Shown here piece after piece: positions 1 to 8,329 of a DNA stretch of 34,190 nt (the stretch's first letter is position 1; every line of letters begins with the position of its first letter). The translations under genes were made by a program, and so were the position numbers. The notes under the pieces are model-generated. The model saw only the letters and a program-made list of their open reading frames with translations, ran no database searches and was not told the DNA's origin. Origin of the DNA: an uncultured bacterium (GTDB taxonomy: Bacteria > Planctomycetota > Phycisphaerae > Phycisphaerales > SM1A02); the NCBI GenBank assembly GCA_903911205.1, contig CAIWCL010000286.1, positions 1 to 34,190 of the forward strand. The letters run 5' to 3'.

Positions 1-2
1 GC

Positions 3-203
3 GCGTACGGACTCTCGATCCCCGTCTCCGACGGCGATCTCGGTGGCGCATCGCGCGTTGAAGCTGACATCTCCTTCTGGTTCTGCAAAGAAGGTGCCGC
101 GTACTTTGGATATCGCTTGGTCGGCGGGGATTTCGATGGAGACGTGATGGAACTCGACGGAAGCCTTCAGGGTTTGCGTGCGGGCATCAAGCTCATCTTC
201 TGA
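3..203 (+). CDS. C-terminal fragment of a probable outer-membrane beta-barrel protein
   Basis: The reading frame is open from the window edge and stops with TGA at 201-203, giving 66 visible residues. The 5' part lies outside the window. The fragment alternates polar and hydrophobic residues (for example ADISFWF, AAYFGYRLVGG, LRAGIKLIF) and ends in phenylalanine. Amphipathic beta strands plus a terminal aromatic residue are the classic C-terminal signature of proteins inserted by the BAM machinery. No family could be named from so short a piece. The next gene starts 17 nt downstream on the same strand, so the two could share a transcript. Outer-membrane location is inference from the strand pattern only. 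Confidence 0.55.
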   Translation, partial: AYGLSIPVSDGDLGGASRVEADISFWFCKEGAAYFGYRLVGGDFDGDVMELDGSLQGLRAGIKLIF

Positions 204-219
204 ACGATTCACGACCACC

Positions 220-807
220 ATGGCCGCATCTGATCCATCACCAAAGCCTTCGAAGCCGTCGCCGTCGCGCGTCACGCCCCTCACGCCTGCGACGCCGGCA
301 GCGCACGCCGCGTGGCAACCCAAAGCGAAACCTGCGACGCCGCACCAACCTGCTGCGACGCGGCCGCGGATTCCAATGCCGGGAGATGCCGTCCGCCTCG
401 GGAACGGTTGTTGGATCGCACCGTCGGCAATCGATTTCACATTCGTACGTGGGAGTGGCCCCGGCGGCCAACACGTCAATAAGACGAGCACCAAGGCTCA
501 ATTGCGCGTCTTACTTGCAGATCTCCACGGGCTCGACGACGCGGCACTCGCGCGATTGCGCACCCTCGCAGGCTCGCATCTCGTCGGCGAGGACGTCGAA
601 GAGGCGCTGCTGATCGCCGATCATTCCACGCGCTCGCAAGCAGACAATCGCGATGCATGTCTCGCACGTTTGAAGACACTTGTCTCGATGGCCGCAAAGC
701 GACCGAAAGTGCGCAAGGCAACCAAGCCAACGCGAGGCTCGAAAGAGCGGCGCCTCGAAGCGAAGAAGCGTGAAGGCGAGAAGAAGCGGCTGCGCCGCGA
801 ATTCTGA
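220..807 (+). CDS. arfB: ArfB/YaeJ-like peptidyl-tRNA hydrolase (ribosome rescue)
   Basis: This protein (195 aa) belongs to the class I release-factor family. Its GGQ loop is at residues 82-84 within GSGPGGQHVNKTSTKAQL, which hydrolyses peptidyl-tRNA. Like ArfB (E. coli 140 aa) it lacks the codon-recognition domain and ends in a strongly basic tail (about residues 160-195, rich in K and R); in ArfB that tail enters the empty mRNA channel of stalled ribosomes. The ATG at 220 was chosen over an upstream alternative start at 178 that lies inside the previous gene. No good Shine-Dalgarno is seen, so translation may be coupled to the gene ending at 203. Odd point: a Pro/Ala/Lys-rich, probably disordered extension of about 50 residues precedes the catalytic domain. 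It faces purM convergently with a 35-nt gap and no clear terminator. Confidence 0.85.
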   Translation: MAASDPSPKPSKPSPSRVTPLTPATPAAHAAWQPKAKPATPHQPAATRPRIPMPGDAVRLGNGCWIAPSAIDFTFVRGSGPGGQHVNKTSTKAQLRVLLADLHGLDDAALARLRTLAGSHLVGEDVEEALLIADHSTRSQADNRDACLARLKTLVSMAAKRPKVRKATKPTRGSKERRLEAKKREGEKKRLRREF

Positions 808-842
808 ACTCTTCGCGTGTTCGCGATCAAGCCTCCGAGCAA

Positions 843-2021
843 TTAGACGACGCGGCAGTCGCCCTTACCCTTGACGATCTGTCCAATAGGTACCGGATTT
901 TCGCCGAGTTTGCGGAGAATCTTCATCACCGTCGCGGCCATCTTCGGGCGCACGATGATCGTGTAGCCGATGCCCATGTTGAAGACGCGGAACATCTCCG
1001 AAGTCTCAACGCCGCCGTGTTGCTGCAGGAACGGGAAGATCGCCGGCGGAATCCACGCATCGGCGTGAATCTCCGCATCAACGTCTGATCCAAGCGCGCG
1101 ACAGACGTTGCCGGGCAGGCCGCCGCCCGTGATGTGTGCCATGCCGCTCACCGCTTCCTTCGCACCGAGCGCGTCGAGCATGCCGATCACTTCGCGCGCG
1201 TAGATGCGTGTCGGTTCGAGCAGCACGTCGATCAGTCGCTTGCCGCCGAGTTCCGCGTACTTCTTCGTATACGAAAGCCCCTCATCCGCGATGATGCGCC
1301 GAACAAGCGTGTAGCCATTCGAGTGGACACCGCTCGACGCAAGCCCGAGGACGATGTCGCCAACCTTCGGCTTCGGCTGCTTCGTCACACGCGCGTGCTC
1401 GATGACGCCGACGCAGAAGCCCGCGACGTCGAAGTCGCCAGGTGCGTAAATGTCGGGCATTTCCGCGCATTCACCGCCGATGAGCGAGCAGCCTGCGATC
1501 TCGCAGCCCTTCGCAACGCCCGCGATCATCGCGGTTGTGTTCGTCGGGTCGAGCTTCGACAAACCGAGATAGTCAAGGAAGAAGAGCGGCTCCGCGCCCT
1601 GCACGATCAGGTCATTCACGTTCATCGCGACGCAGTCGATGCCGACGGTGTCGTACATCTTGAATTCCGCCGCGAGGAGCACCTTCGTGCCGACGCCGTC
1701 GGTGCAGCCGACAAGGACAGGATCCTTGTACTTCCGCATCTTCTTCGAGCCGAAACCGGCAGGACCGTTCAAGCGGAACATCCCCGCGAACGCGCCGTGC
1801 AAACCAAGGACGCGCGGCGAATACGTCCGCTTCACGATGGGCACGATGCGATCGACGACTTCGTCGCCGGCATCGATGTCAACACCAGCTGCGGCGTAGG
1901 TCAGCGCCTTCTTCGGAGCCCGCGTCGCAGGCTTCTTCGAACGAGTCGCGACGGGCTTGGTACGCGGCTTGGACGCAGACTCTTTGGTGGCGGACTTCTT
2001 CGTCGATTTGGTGGCGGCCAT
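843..2021 (-). CDS. purM: Phosphoribosylformylglycinamidine cyclo-ligase with basic N-terminal extension
   Basis: PurM (AIR synthetase) closes the imidazole ring in the fifth step of purine synthesis, using ATP to convert FGAM to AIR in the cytoplasm. The 392-residue product has the family core: LTYAAAGVDIDAGDEVV near residue 40, GVGTKVLLA, NVNDLIVQGAEPLFFLDYL, GGECAEMPD and the C-terminal ITGGGLPGN. Typical PurM is about 345 residues. The excess is an N-terminal tail of about 38 residues made almost only of K, A, S, T, R and P. The ATG at 2021 has no Shine-Dalgarno, but a TACACT box lies 10 nt upstream. A start at the core would need no tail, but no better start was noticed there. No other purine gene is adjacent. 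Confidence 0.95.
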   Translation of the reverse strand: MAATKSTKKSATKESASKPRTKPVATRSKKPATRAPKKALTYAAAGVDIDAGDEVVDRIVPIVKRTYSPRVLGLHGAFAGMFRLNGPAGFGSKKMRKYKDPVLVGCTDGVGTKVLLAAEFKMYDTVGIDCVAMNVNDLIVQGAEPLFFLDYLGLSKLDPTNTTAMIAGVAKGCEIAGCSLIGGECAEMPDIYAPGDFDVAGFCVGVIEHARVTKQPKPKVGDIVLGLASSGVHSNGYTLVRRIIADEGLSYTKKYAELGGKRLIDVLLEPTRIYAREVIGMLDALGAKEAVSGMAHITGGGLPGNVCRALGSDVDAEIHADAWIPPAIFPFLQQHGGVETSEMFRVFNMGIGYTIIVRPKMAATVMKILRKLGENPVPIGQIVKGKGDCRVV

Positions 2022-2031
2022 AGGGGGCGCG

Positions 2032-2037
2032 AGTGTA
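2032..2037 (-). promoter_or_regulatory. Putative -10 box of purM
   Basis: On the minus strand TACACT lies 10 nt before the purM ATG, separated by a C-rich spacer, with no Shine-Dalgarno between. The same layout occurs before at least five other genes in this window, suggesting a leaderless or near-leaderless transcript. No clear -35 was identified. Confidence 0.4.
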
Positions 2038-2098
2038 ACGAAGGCGGATTGGTCCGTAGCACAGTGAGGGCACGCGCGATCGCGCCGCCTTGTGGAGG

Positions 2099-2227
2099 TT
2101 ACCCATCAGTCAGCCATAGAGAGCAAACGTAGAGAACTGTGAAAAATGCGGCCCAACTCGCCACCGACCAAGCCTTCTCACTCACAGTTGCCTGTCTTCG
2201 AACGAAGTGCTTCGCATCGCGATACAT
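2099..2227 (-). CDS. Possible small single-pass membrane protein (weak)
   Basis: This 42-codon ORF begins at ATG 2227 and ends 77 nt upstream of the purM start on the same strand. Its C-terminal half carries a hydrophobic stretch (ASWAAFFTVLYVCSLWL) long enough to cross a membrane, preceded by a charged N-terminal half. No family is recognised and no strong Shine-Dalgarno is seen (GGGTCGCGAG upstream). The frame stays open upstream to 2293 through the 35-bp direct repeat. Because any transcript would pass the purM promoter region, it may simply be leader sequence. Evidence is limited to the membrane-like segment. Confidence 0.25.
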   Translation of the reverse strand: MYRDAKHFVRRQATVSEKAWSVASWAAFFTVLYVCSLWLTDG

Positions 2228-2251
2228 CTCGCGACCCACGCCGTCCACAGT

Positions 2252-2321
2252 CACCCAAACCGTGCCGCGCAGCGACCCCGAATCACCACCCAAACCGTGC
2301 CGCGCAGCGACCCCGAATCAC
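2252..2321. repeat. Two perfect 35-bp tandem copies
   Basis: A 35-bp unit beginning CACCCAAACCGTGCCGCGC occurs twice head to tail (2252-2286 and 2287-2321). It lies in the purM-sucD spacer. Shorter CGCTCGTACCCGC repeats follow. Function unknown. Confidence 0.85.
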
Positions 2322-2546
2322 CCGCTCGTACCCGCCAACCACCCGGCACTGAGCACATGCCGCGCAAGCTGTGCGTCAACGCGCAGTTGTGACGCCCGTA
2401 CGCGGTGCCGGGTAAGCACCCGCTCGTACCCGCTTGTACCCGCCAGCTCGCCGGCACCGGTATTCCCCGCCGGGTTCTTGGTGTTCGCCGAGTTCGCGTC
2501 GGTCTGCCCCCGGATTCCGGTCGCCACAGCCCCTCCCGCGATCCGC

Positions 2547-2552
2547 TATCCT
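2547..2552 (+). promoter_or_regulatory. Putative -10 box of sucD
   Basis: TATCCT lies 10 nt before the sucD ATG, with only a C-rich spacer (CTCCCCCCCT) and no Shine-Dalgarno between. This mirrors the purM arrangement and suggests a very short or absent 5' leader. Confidence 0.4.
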
Positions 2553-2562
2553 CTCCCCCCCT

Positions 2563-3504
2563 ATGGCCATCCTTGTCGACGGAAACACGAAAGTCATCTG
2601 CCAGGGCATCACCGGCAGTGCAGGCGCCTCGCACACCAAAGGCTGCTTTGAGTACGGCACCAAGATGGTCGGCGGCGTCACCCCTGGAAAGGGCGGCCAG
2701 AAGGACGCCAACGGCTTGCCGATTTTTGACACCGTGCTTCAGGCCGTGAAGGCGACAGGCGCCGACGCCACGATGATCTTCGTTCCGCCCGCGGGTGCGG
2801 CCGACGCGATTCTCGAAGCAGCAGACGCCGGCATTCGTGTGATCTGCGCGATCACCGAGGGCGTCCCCGTGCTCGATATGGTGCGCGTGAAGGAAGCGCT
2901 GAAGGCGTATCCGAAGTCGACTCTGATCGGGCCGAACTGCCCGGGCATCATCACTCCGGCGAAGCGCCTCTCGGGCGAAGGACCGACTGCGAAGTTCGAA
3001 GGTGGCTGCAAGATCGGCATCATGCCCGGCTACATCCACACGCATCGCAAAGACGCGTCGACCGGCAAGGCCGTCGGCATCGTCAGCCGTTCGGGCACGC
3101 TCACCTACGAAGCGGTGTGGCAGACCTCACAACGCGGGATCGGCCAGTCGACCTGCGTCGGCATCGGCGGCGACCCGGTCCGTGGCCTCGGCTTCATCGA
3201 GGCGCTTGAACTCTTCAACAACGACCCCGACACCGACGGCGTCGTGATGATCGGCGAGATCGGCGGCACCGACGAAGTCGAAGCGGCCAAGTGGATCAAG
3301 GCCAACATGAAGAAGCCCGTTGCTGGCTTCATCGCCGGCCGCACCGCTCCCAAGGGGAAGCGCATGGGTCACGCAGGCGCGATCATCGGCGGCGCCGACG
3401 ACACCGCGCAGGCGAAGATCGAAGCGCTGAAGGCCTGTGGCATCGCGGTCGCAGAGAGCCCCGCGGACCTTGGTTCGACGATGGCGAAGGCACTCGGTCT
3501 CTAA
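2563..3504 (+). CDS. sucD: Succinate-CoA ligase, alpha (ADP/GDP-forming) subunit
   Basis: SucD is the CoA-binding and phosphohistidine subunit of succinyl-CoA synthetase, the substrate-level phosphorylation step of the TCA cycle. The 313-residue product starts [21 protein letters not shown], the CoA-binding fold. It contains [25 protein letters not shown], the GEIGGTDE signature and the phosphorylated histidine H270 in [12 protein letters not shown]. It is about 24 residues longer than E. coli SucD (289 aa), with extra residues including a [15 protein letters not shown] segment around 156-170. The ATG at 2563 is the family start; longer upstream ORFs are rejected. sucC, normally immediately upstream, is absent, so the beta subunit must lie elsewhere. 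A 109-nt gap separates it from the next gene. Confidence 0.96.
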   Translation: MAILVDGNTKVICQGITGSAGASHTKGCFEYGTKMVGGVTPGKGGQKDANGLPIFDTVLQAVKATGADATMIFVPPAGAADAILEAADAGIRVICAITEGVPVLDMVRVKEALKAYPKSTLIGPNCPGIITPAKRLSGEGPTAKFEGGCKIGIMPGYIHTHRKDASTGKAVGIVSRSGTLTYEAVWQTSQRGIGQSTCVGIGGDPVRGLGFIEALELFNNDPDTDGVVMIGEIGGTDEVEAAKWIKANMKKPVAGFIAGRTAPKGKRMGHAGAIIGGADDTAQAKIEALKACGIAVAESPADLGSTMAKALGL

Positions 3505-3613
3505 ACCACGCGAGGCCGCAAGTTCAGCCATGTGCTCGTCCACGCGGCACCGATTCGCGGTCAACTTTCGCGCGCAATCCACGCCAACATCTTCGCTCGC
3601 ATATCGTGAGCGA

Positions 3614-4672
3614 ATGCGATCCACCCGATTCGTTCACGCAACACTCCTGCTAACGGCAGGAGTTGTTTTTGTCGCGCCGTACGCGCCCGCGCCGTCATCG
3701 AGCGTCGCGCACGCGCAAGCCGTTTCGGCCAACGCCGCCTCGAACACGCCCGAGAAAGCCGAGCCCTTCCGTATCGCGGTGATCGGCGCAAGCGCATCCG
3801 CGGGCTTCGGTTGCAGCATGCGCGAGAAGCGCGAGGACGGCGAGTACAGCGGTTCGTTCCGACTCGCCGACATGCTCAAACTTGCGTGCCCCGATCTTGC
3901 GATCGTGACGACGGATGCCTCAAGCGGATTCTTCTTCCTTTCACCGGTCGCAAACGGCGCGAAGGCCGCGAAGCGCGCGCGCGACTTCAATCCCGACTGC
4001 GTCGTCGCCCTCGACTTTCTCTTTTGGTACTGCTACGGCGACGATGCTCCTGATGGCGGCCCGTTGAAGTCGGAGGCCGACCGCCTCGTCAAACTCGAGA
4101 AAGGCCTCGCGGAACTTGCGACCTTCGAGGCACCCCTCGTTGTCGGAGATATTCCGGACATGTCGGGTGCCGTCGGCAAGATGCTCTCTGCGCGACAGAT
4201 GCCCGCACCCGACACACTCGCCAAAGCAAACGAGCGCTTTCGCGTCTGGGCGAAAGATCGCGCGAATGTCCGCGTCGTGCCGCTCGCGCGCATGCAGAAA
4301 CAACTCATGGAAGAAGGCGCACTCGAAATCGGTGCGGATCGACTGGAGTCGACGAAAGATGCGCCGCTCCTCCAGCGCGATGAACTTCATCCAACACCAC
4401 AGGGGCTCGCGGGCCTCGCGTGTGCGGTCGCGGACGAAGTGAAGGATGCCCTTCGCATGCGTGAAGCGTCGGAACCAACGAAGTCCGATGACGCGCCCAG
4501 TGCAACTCCGCAGCTCCCAACGGGGGACGCTCGTCTCGTGAAGGCGCGCGATTGCGAGCCTGATCCCGAGGGCACGGTGGCGCGCGCGAGAGAGACGCTG
4601 TCCCGACGCGCGACTCCCGCACCAAAGCCCGCTGCATCCACTCCGCCACCAGTCGCACCCGCTCCTCGCTGA
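3614..4672 (+). CDS. Secreted SGNH/GDSL-like hydrolase family protein
   Basis: This 352-residue protein begins with a signal peptide (MRSTRF, hydrophobic LLLTAGVVFVAP, Ala-rich cleavage region near residue 35). The mature part opens with IGASASAGFG, resembling SGNH block I with its nucleophilic serine. Near residue 258 it has DELHPTPQG, which fits the DxxH block V (catalytic Asp and His). A canonical block III GxND is not obvious; LDFLFWYCYGDD occupies the middle region, so activity is uncertain. The last 60 residues are Pro/Ala/Thr-rich and probably disordered. ATG 3614 was chosen because it places the signal peptide at the N-terminus; upstream alternatives lie inside sucD. An inverted repeat TCGCTC...GAGCGA sits just before the start. 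Substrate unknown. It converges on the next gene with a 7-nt gap. Confidence 0.65.
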   Translation: MRSTRFVHATLLLTAGVVFVAPYAPAPSSSVAHAQAVSANAASNTPEKAEPFRIAVIGASASAGFGCSMREKREDGEYSGSFRLADMLKLACPDLAIVTTDASSGFFFLSPVANGAKAAKRARDFNPDCVVALDFLFWYCYGDDAPDGGPLKSEADRLVKLEKGLAELATFEAPLVVGDIPDMSGAVGKMLSARQMPAPDTLAKANERFRVWAKDRANVRVVPLARMQKQLMEEGALEIGADRLESTKDAPLLQRDELHPTPQGLAGLACAVADEVKDALRMREASEPTKSDDAPSATPQLPTGDARLVKARDCEPDPEGTVARARETLSRRATPAPKPAASTPPPVAPAPR

Positions 4673-4679
4673 GCGCACT

Positions 4680-6725
4680 TCAGCGCAGTGACTCAATCTT
4701 GCCGCGCATCGTTTCGTTTTTCGTCTCGCGCGCGAGTCGCTCCATCGCCGCGCTCCAGCCTTCGGCGCCGAGTAATCGAACACCCGTCGCCTTCAGCATG
4801 AGGAGATCGACCGAAGGATCAGGGCCGCGCGGGTCTCGCGCGAGAAGCGCCACAAGTCGCGGATCTGCGAGTGTTGCAAGGCGCGGAGTTGCGAGTTGCC
4901 AAAGCATCTGACGAGCAATCCTGCTCGGCTTTGCAGTCATCGCGTATGCCACAGCGAAGCCATCGAGATCACGCGCGCGGAAGAGCGCACCGAGCGCATA
5001 CGAAGCCCCCGCTCGCGCGCTCTCCGTCGCGCCGCCTGTTCCACTTCCGATCTTCCACGCTTGGCGAACTCGCTCGTCTTCGCCCGCAAGTTCAAGCGCT
5101 TTGATCGCCTCGGCGAATTTCGCAGGATCCTTGGACTCCTTCCACTCCTTCAGCATGACCACCGCTTCGTCGCGCAACGATGCAGCGGTGTCTTCCGACG
5201 GCGCAACACGCTTGACTCCGATCTTTTTGGTCGACGCGAGCAGTGCAAGCGGATCGCCATAGCTCATCGTGCGCCACGGACGTGCGAGCGGGCCCTCAAA
5301 TTGCCGCGCGGCAATCGCAAACGGAATCATCGCGTCGGCGCGTTGCGCGAGCAGCGTTGGCGGGATGAACGCCATCAAGAGTGGCTCATAGACTGAGCCG
5401 AAGTACGCGTACGCACCCGCATCAAGAAACGCTCCGCCGATGCACTCGTCGCTCGCAGGGAACTCCAAACTGAACGAGTGCAAGAAGTGCACCATCGGCG
5501 GTCGATCGAACACAGGAACGTCGCGTGCGGTCGCCGTGCCTCCGGCCGCGAGGCCAAACTGCGTCGCGATGCCGTGCGAGTTCACAAAGAGTACGTCCGA
5601 ACCGAAGCCACCCATCAAGATCCGTCGCCAACCGTCGAGGTTCGACTGATCGCGACCCCACGATTGAACGACCATGCCTTGCGACTCGAGCGGCGCAGCT
5701 GCGCCTGCCGTGTCGTAATCGTTCCATCCTTGCCCCGCGTCATAGGTATGAAAGAGCCACGCACTCTGGCGTGGCGCGAAGAGGGACGCCATCGCGACGT
5801 ACGCGCTTCGCACCTCGCTACCGACGATGCCGGAACCCACCGACCACCACATGCCATCGCGATGGCGACCGAGCGTATTCAGCGTCGCGACCGGCTGGCC
5901 CGGAGCCGTTGGAAACGGACCACTTGGGATGTTCACCCTGAGCGCCTCGGGCAAGTCTGGATCGCATTTCCATGCGATCTCGCGGCAGATGGCAAATGCA
6001 TCGATGGCATCGCCGAGGCCCTGCCAAGGAAGTCCGGTTCGGTCGGCAGCCTTCTCAAGTTCGTTCGCAAGTCGTGCGAACGTCGCTGCATTCATTTTGT
6101 CGTTCACGCGACCGAAGTCATCGCTCGTCCAGTGAATCGGCGCACCGCGCCCGGCTGAAAGTGCGGCTGCAGCCGTCCATGCAGGATCATTCGCGTTCGC
6201 GAGAATCACCATCGGCGGCGCAAAACCACGCGCTCCGCACGCCGCAATGACGTCCACAGCGCCATCATTGATTGCCTCTGCGGCCGACGTCGCAATGAGT
6301 TTCTCGCGATCGCTCTGCACTTCCGGCATCGCCCCGACGGATGCACGCCGAATGACTCGCGATGGCTTGAAGCCACGCACAAAGAGCGGCGCGTACACAT
6401 CGTCTTCGATCAGAATCGGCCAACGCGCCTTCTCTGACCACCGCGAGAGTTCATCGAGATAGGTCCGCGCATCAGGAACAAGTACGACTTGGTCAATGAT
6501 CGGCCAGCTGCGTTCGAGTGCAGCAGCACGCATACCAAGCACGATGGGCCATGGCGTTTCCGTTGGCGCGGAGTTGCCCTCACCGATCCCCACGCCCGGA
6601 CCTTGTCCGTTCTGCGCGATCGCTGGGGTGCACGCGAAACACGCGGCAATCACCGCAGCGCGCGACAACGAAAAACGTGCGAACACATCGAGCGTCAACG
6701 ACCAGCGTGGCTGCGGATCAAGCAT
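4680..6725 (-). CDS. Large exported protein of unknown function, possible caspase-fold (clan CD-like) domain
   Basis: The 681-residue product has a signal peptide (hydrophobic AAVIAACFACTPAIAQ ending near residue 38). No family is recognised with confidence. Residues 75-130 contain a conserved-looking block (VVLVPDARTYLDELSRW, RWPILIEDDVYAPLFVRGFK). Residues 378-445 resemble the core of gingipain/caspase-like clan CD peptidases: a strand ending in His-Gly (VNSHG, H384-G385), about 33 residues to another strand (VHFLHSF), then an ECIGGAFLDAGAYAYFGS block like the siaE..L..G..a..Gs stretch that follows the catalytic cysteine. The expected cysteine position reads HSFS, so if homologous the site may be degenerate. 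The C-terminal third is helical and repeat-like. TATTCT lies 6 nt before the ATG. Confidence 0.6.
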   Translation of the reverse strand: MLDPQPRWSLTLDVFARFSLSRAAVIAACFACTPAIAQNGQGPGVGIGEGNSAPTETPWPIVLGMRAAALERSWPIIDQVVLVPDARTYLDELSRWSEKARWPILIEDDVYAPLFVRGFKPSRVIRRASVGAMPEVQSDREKLIATSAAEAINDGAVDVIAACGARGFAPPMVILANANDPAWTAAAALSAGRGAPIHWTSDDFGRVNDKMNAATFARLANELEKAADRTGLPWQGLGDAIDAFAICREIAWKCDPDLPEALRVNIPSGPFPTAPGQPVATLNTLGRHRDGMWWSVGSGIVGSEVRSAYVAMASLFAPRQSAWLFHTYDAGQGWNDYDTAGAAAPLESQGMVVQSWGRDQSNLDGWRRILMGGFGSDVLFVNSHGIATQFGLAAGGTATARDVPVFDRPPMVHFLHSFSLEFPASDECIGGAFLDAGAYAYFGSVYEPLLMAFIPPTLLAQRADAMIPFAIAARQFEGPLARPWRTMSYGDPLALLASTKKIGVKRVAPSEDTAASLRDEAVVMLKEWKESKDPAKFAEAIKALELAGEDERVRQAWKIGSGTGGATESARAGASYALGALFRARDLDGFAVAYAMTAKPSRIARQMLWQLATPRLATLADPRLVALLARDPRGPDPSVDLLMLKATGVRLLGAEGWSAAMERLARETKNETMRGKIESLR

Positions 6726-6731
6726 CCCTGA

Positions 6732-6737
6732 AGAATA
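6732..6737 (-). promoter_or_regulatory. Putative -10 box of the 681-aa exported protein gene
   Basis: TATTCT on the minus strand lies 6 nt before the ATG at 6725, the distance expected if transcription begins at the start codon. An inverted repeat CAGTC-TCGA-GACTG lies just upstream (about 6739-6752), next to the end of glpD. Confidence 0.4.
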
Positions 6738-6751
6738 TCAGTCGAGACTGA

Positions 6752-8329
6752 CTACGCAGGGAGATATCCCCGCGCAGTTTCGCGGAACTCGGCCGCACTT
6801 GCCGCACACTGTGCCTCCGTCCACTCCAGTTCCCGGCCGAGCAATCGCGCTGTTTCGTCCGCAATCTCGATCGAGGCTTTCGCATCGAGCAAGAGCGAAC
6901 GTGTCCGACGTGCTAGGACATCCTCAACGCTCCGCGCCATTTCGTTGCGCGCCGCGAAAATCACTTCCGACTGCGTCACAGGAAGAGAGGGATGCATCGG
7001 TGCGGCGTGGAAACGATCCGCGCGTTCAATTTTCTCGAGTTCCGCGCGATCCGATCCGTACATGCGTCGCGAATCGGGCAAACCCGCTTCAAGCCCCGCC
7101 GTTGTGTCGTAGCCATGCAATCGCAGCGTCTCCGTCACACATCCGCGCACTTCAAGTCCAGCGGTTTCCGCAACTGTTTCAACCGCCTCTTCGGCCATGC
7201 GCCGATAGGTCGTCCACTTCCCGCCCGTCACGGTTACCAAGCCGGAACTCGAAACCTCAATCGAATGCTCGCGCGAGACCTTCTTCGAACTCGTCTCGTC
7301 CGACGGACGCGCAAGCGGCCGAAGCCCGGCAAAGACGCTCAAAATGTCCTTCTGTGTTGGTTCCGCTGCAAGATATCGCGCGGCGTTGCGCAGAATGAAG
7401 TCCACGTCTTCGCTCGTCGCACGAGGCTCGAGCTCGACATCCTTCACTTCGGTGTCGGTCGTGCCAACGAGCGTACGGCCATGCCATGGAATGACGAAGA
7501 GCACACGACCATCGTCGGTATGCGGCACCATGATCGCGTGATCCGCTGGCAAAAACCGCCGCGGCAGGATGAGGTGCGTTCCGCGCGATGGTTCGAGGCT
7601 TACTTTCGCAGCCGGATCATCCATACGACGAACGCTGTCAGCAAAAACGCCCGTTGCGTTGACCACGATTGAGGCGCGAACACGGAATGTCTCCTGCGAC
7701 TCTTCATCGCGCACTTCCGCACCCACCACTTGTCCATCTTCTTTCACAAGCCCGATACAGCGCACGCGATTCACAACACTCGCACCGCGATCGGACGCGG
7801 TCCGCGCGAGCGCAAGCGCCATCCGCGCGTCGTCAAACTGCGCGTCGTGATACTCGATGCCACCGAGCAAGCCATCTTCGCGCACGCCAGGAATCGCACG
7901 AATCGTTTCCTCGCGCGAGAGCGACCGACTCTTGCCGAGATTGCGCTTTCCAGCGAGCGCGTCGTACAACTTGAGGCCCGTGCCGTAGAACGGACCTTCC
8001 CACCAGTGATACTTTGGCACGATGAAGGCAAGGTCGTGCACAAGATGCGGCGCGTTTTCGCAGAGAATCGCGCGTTCTTCGAGGGCTTCGGTCACAAGCG
8101 AGAAGTGCATTTCCGCGAGATATCGCACACCCCCGTGCACGAGTTTGGTGCTGCGCGAACTTGTCGCCTTCGCGAAATCGTGCGCTTCGATCAGTGCAGT
8201 GCGATAGCCACGCGACGCGGCGTCGACGGCGATACCAAGCCCCGTCGCTCCACCGCCAACAACAAGCACTTCAAAGTCGAGTGCCTTGAGTGATGCGAGT
8301 TGGGCCGAGCGTTCAAACGGTCGTTTCAT
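6752..8329 (-). CDS. glpD: Glycerol-3-phosphate dehydrogenase (FAD, aerobic type)
   Basis: GlpD oxidises sn-glycerol-3-phosphate to dihydroxyacetone phosphate at the inner membrane and passes electrons to the quinone pool. The 525-residue product has the FAD dinucleotide-binding motif VVGGGATGLGIAVDAASRG near residue 22, the following SSRSTKLVHGGVRYL segment typical of GlpD/GlpA, GTTDTEV, and TVTGGKWTTYRRMAEEAV, which closes the FAD domain. The ATG at 8329 was chosen because it has GGAG upstream and overlaps the glpK stop as ATGA, implying translational coupling. A longer alternative start at 8374 lies inside glpK. The pair is the standard glycerol catabolic unit. No glpF facilitator or glpR regulator is visible. 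Confidence 0.95.
   Translation of the reverse strand: MKRPFERSAQLASLKALDFEVLVVGGGATGLGIAVDAASRGYRTALIEAHDFAKATSSRSTKLVHGGVRYLAEMHFSLVTEALEERAILCENAPHLVHDLAFIVPKYHWWEGPFYGTGLKLYDALAGKRNLGKSRSLSREETIRAIPGVREDGLLGGIEYHDAQFDDARMALALARTASDRGASVVNRVRCIGLVKEDGQVVGAEVRDEESQETFRVRASIVVNATGVFADSVRRMDDPAAKVSLEPSRGTHLILPRRFLPADHAIMVPHTDDGRVLFVIPWHGRTLVGTTDTEVKDVELEPRATSEDVDFILRNAARYLAAEPTQKDILSVFAGLRPLARPSDETSSKKVSREHSIEVSSSGLVTVTGGKWTTYRRMAEEAVETVAETAGLEVRGCVTETLRLHGYDTTAGLEAGLPDSRRMYGSDRAELEKIERADRFHAAPMHPSLPVTQSEVIFAARNEMARSVEDVLARRTRSLLLDAKASIEIADETARLLGRELEWTEAQCAASAAEFRETARGYLPA

Larger units (their letters stand above)
2022..2562. other. 541-bp divergent spacer between purM and sucD
   Basis: No convincing conserved gene is present. 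The spacer holds the presumed promoters of purM and sucD, a 35-bp direct repeat at 2252-2321, several CGCTCGTACCCGC-type short repeats near 2321-2450, and one weak small membrane ORF on the minus strand. Plus-strand ORFs that run into sucD from 2434 are Pro/Arg/Ser-rich and look non-coding. Confidence 0.6.

Noticed and set aside
5478-6158. 226-codon plus-strand ORF
   Set aside because: Antisense of the 681-aa exported gene, which has signal peptide and coherent sequence.
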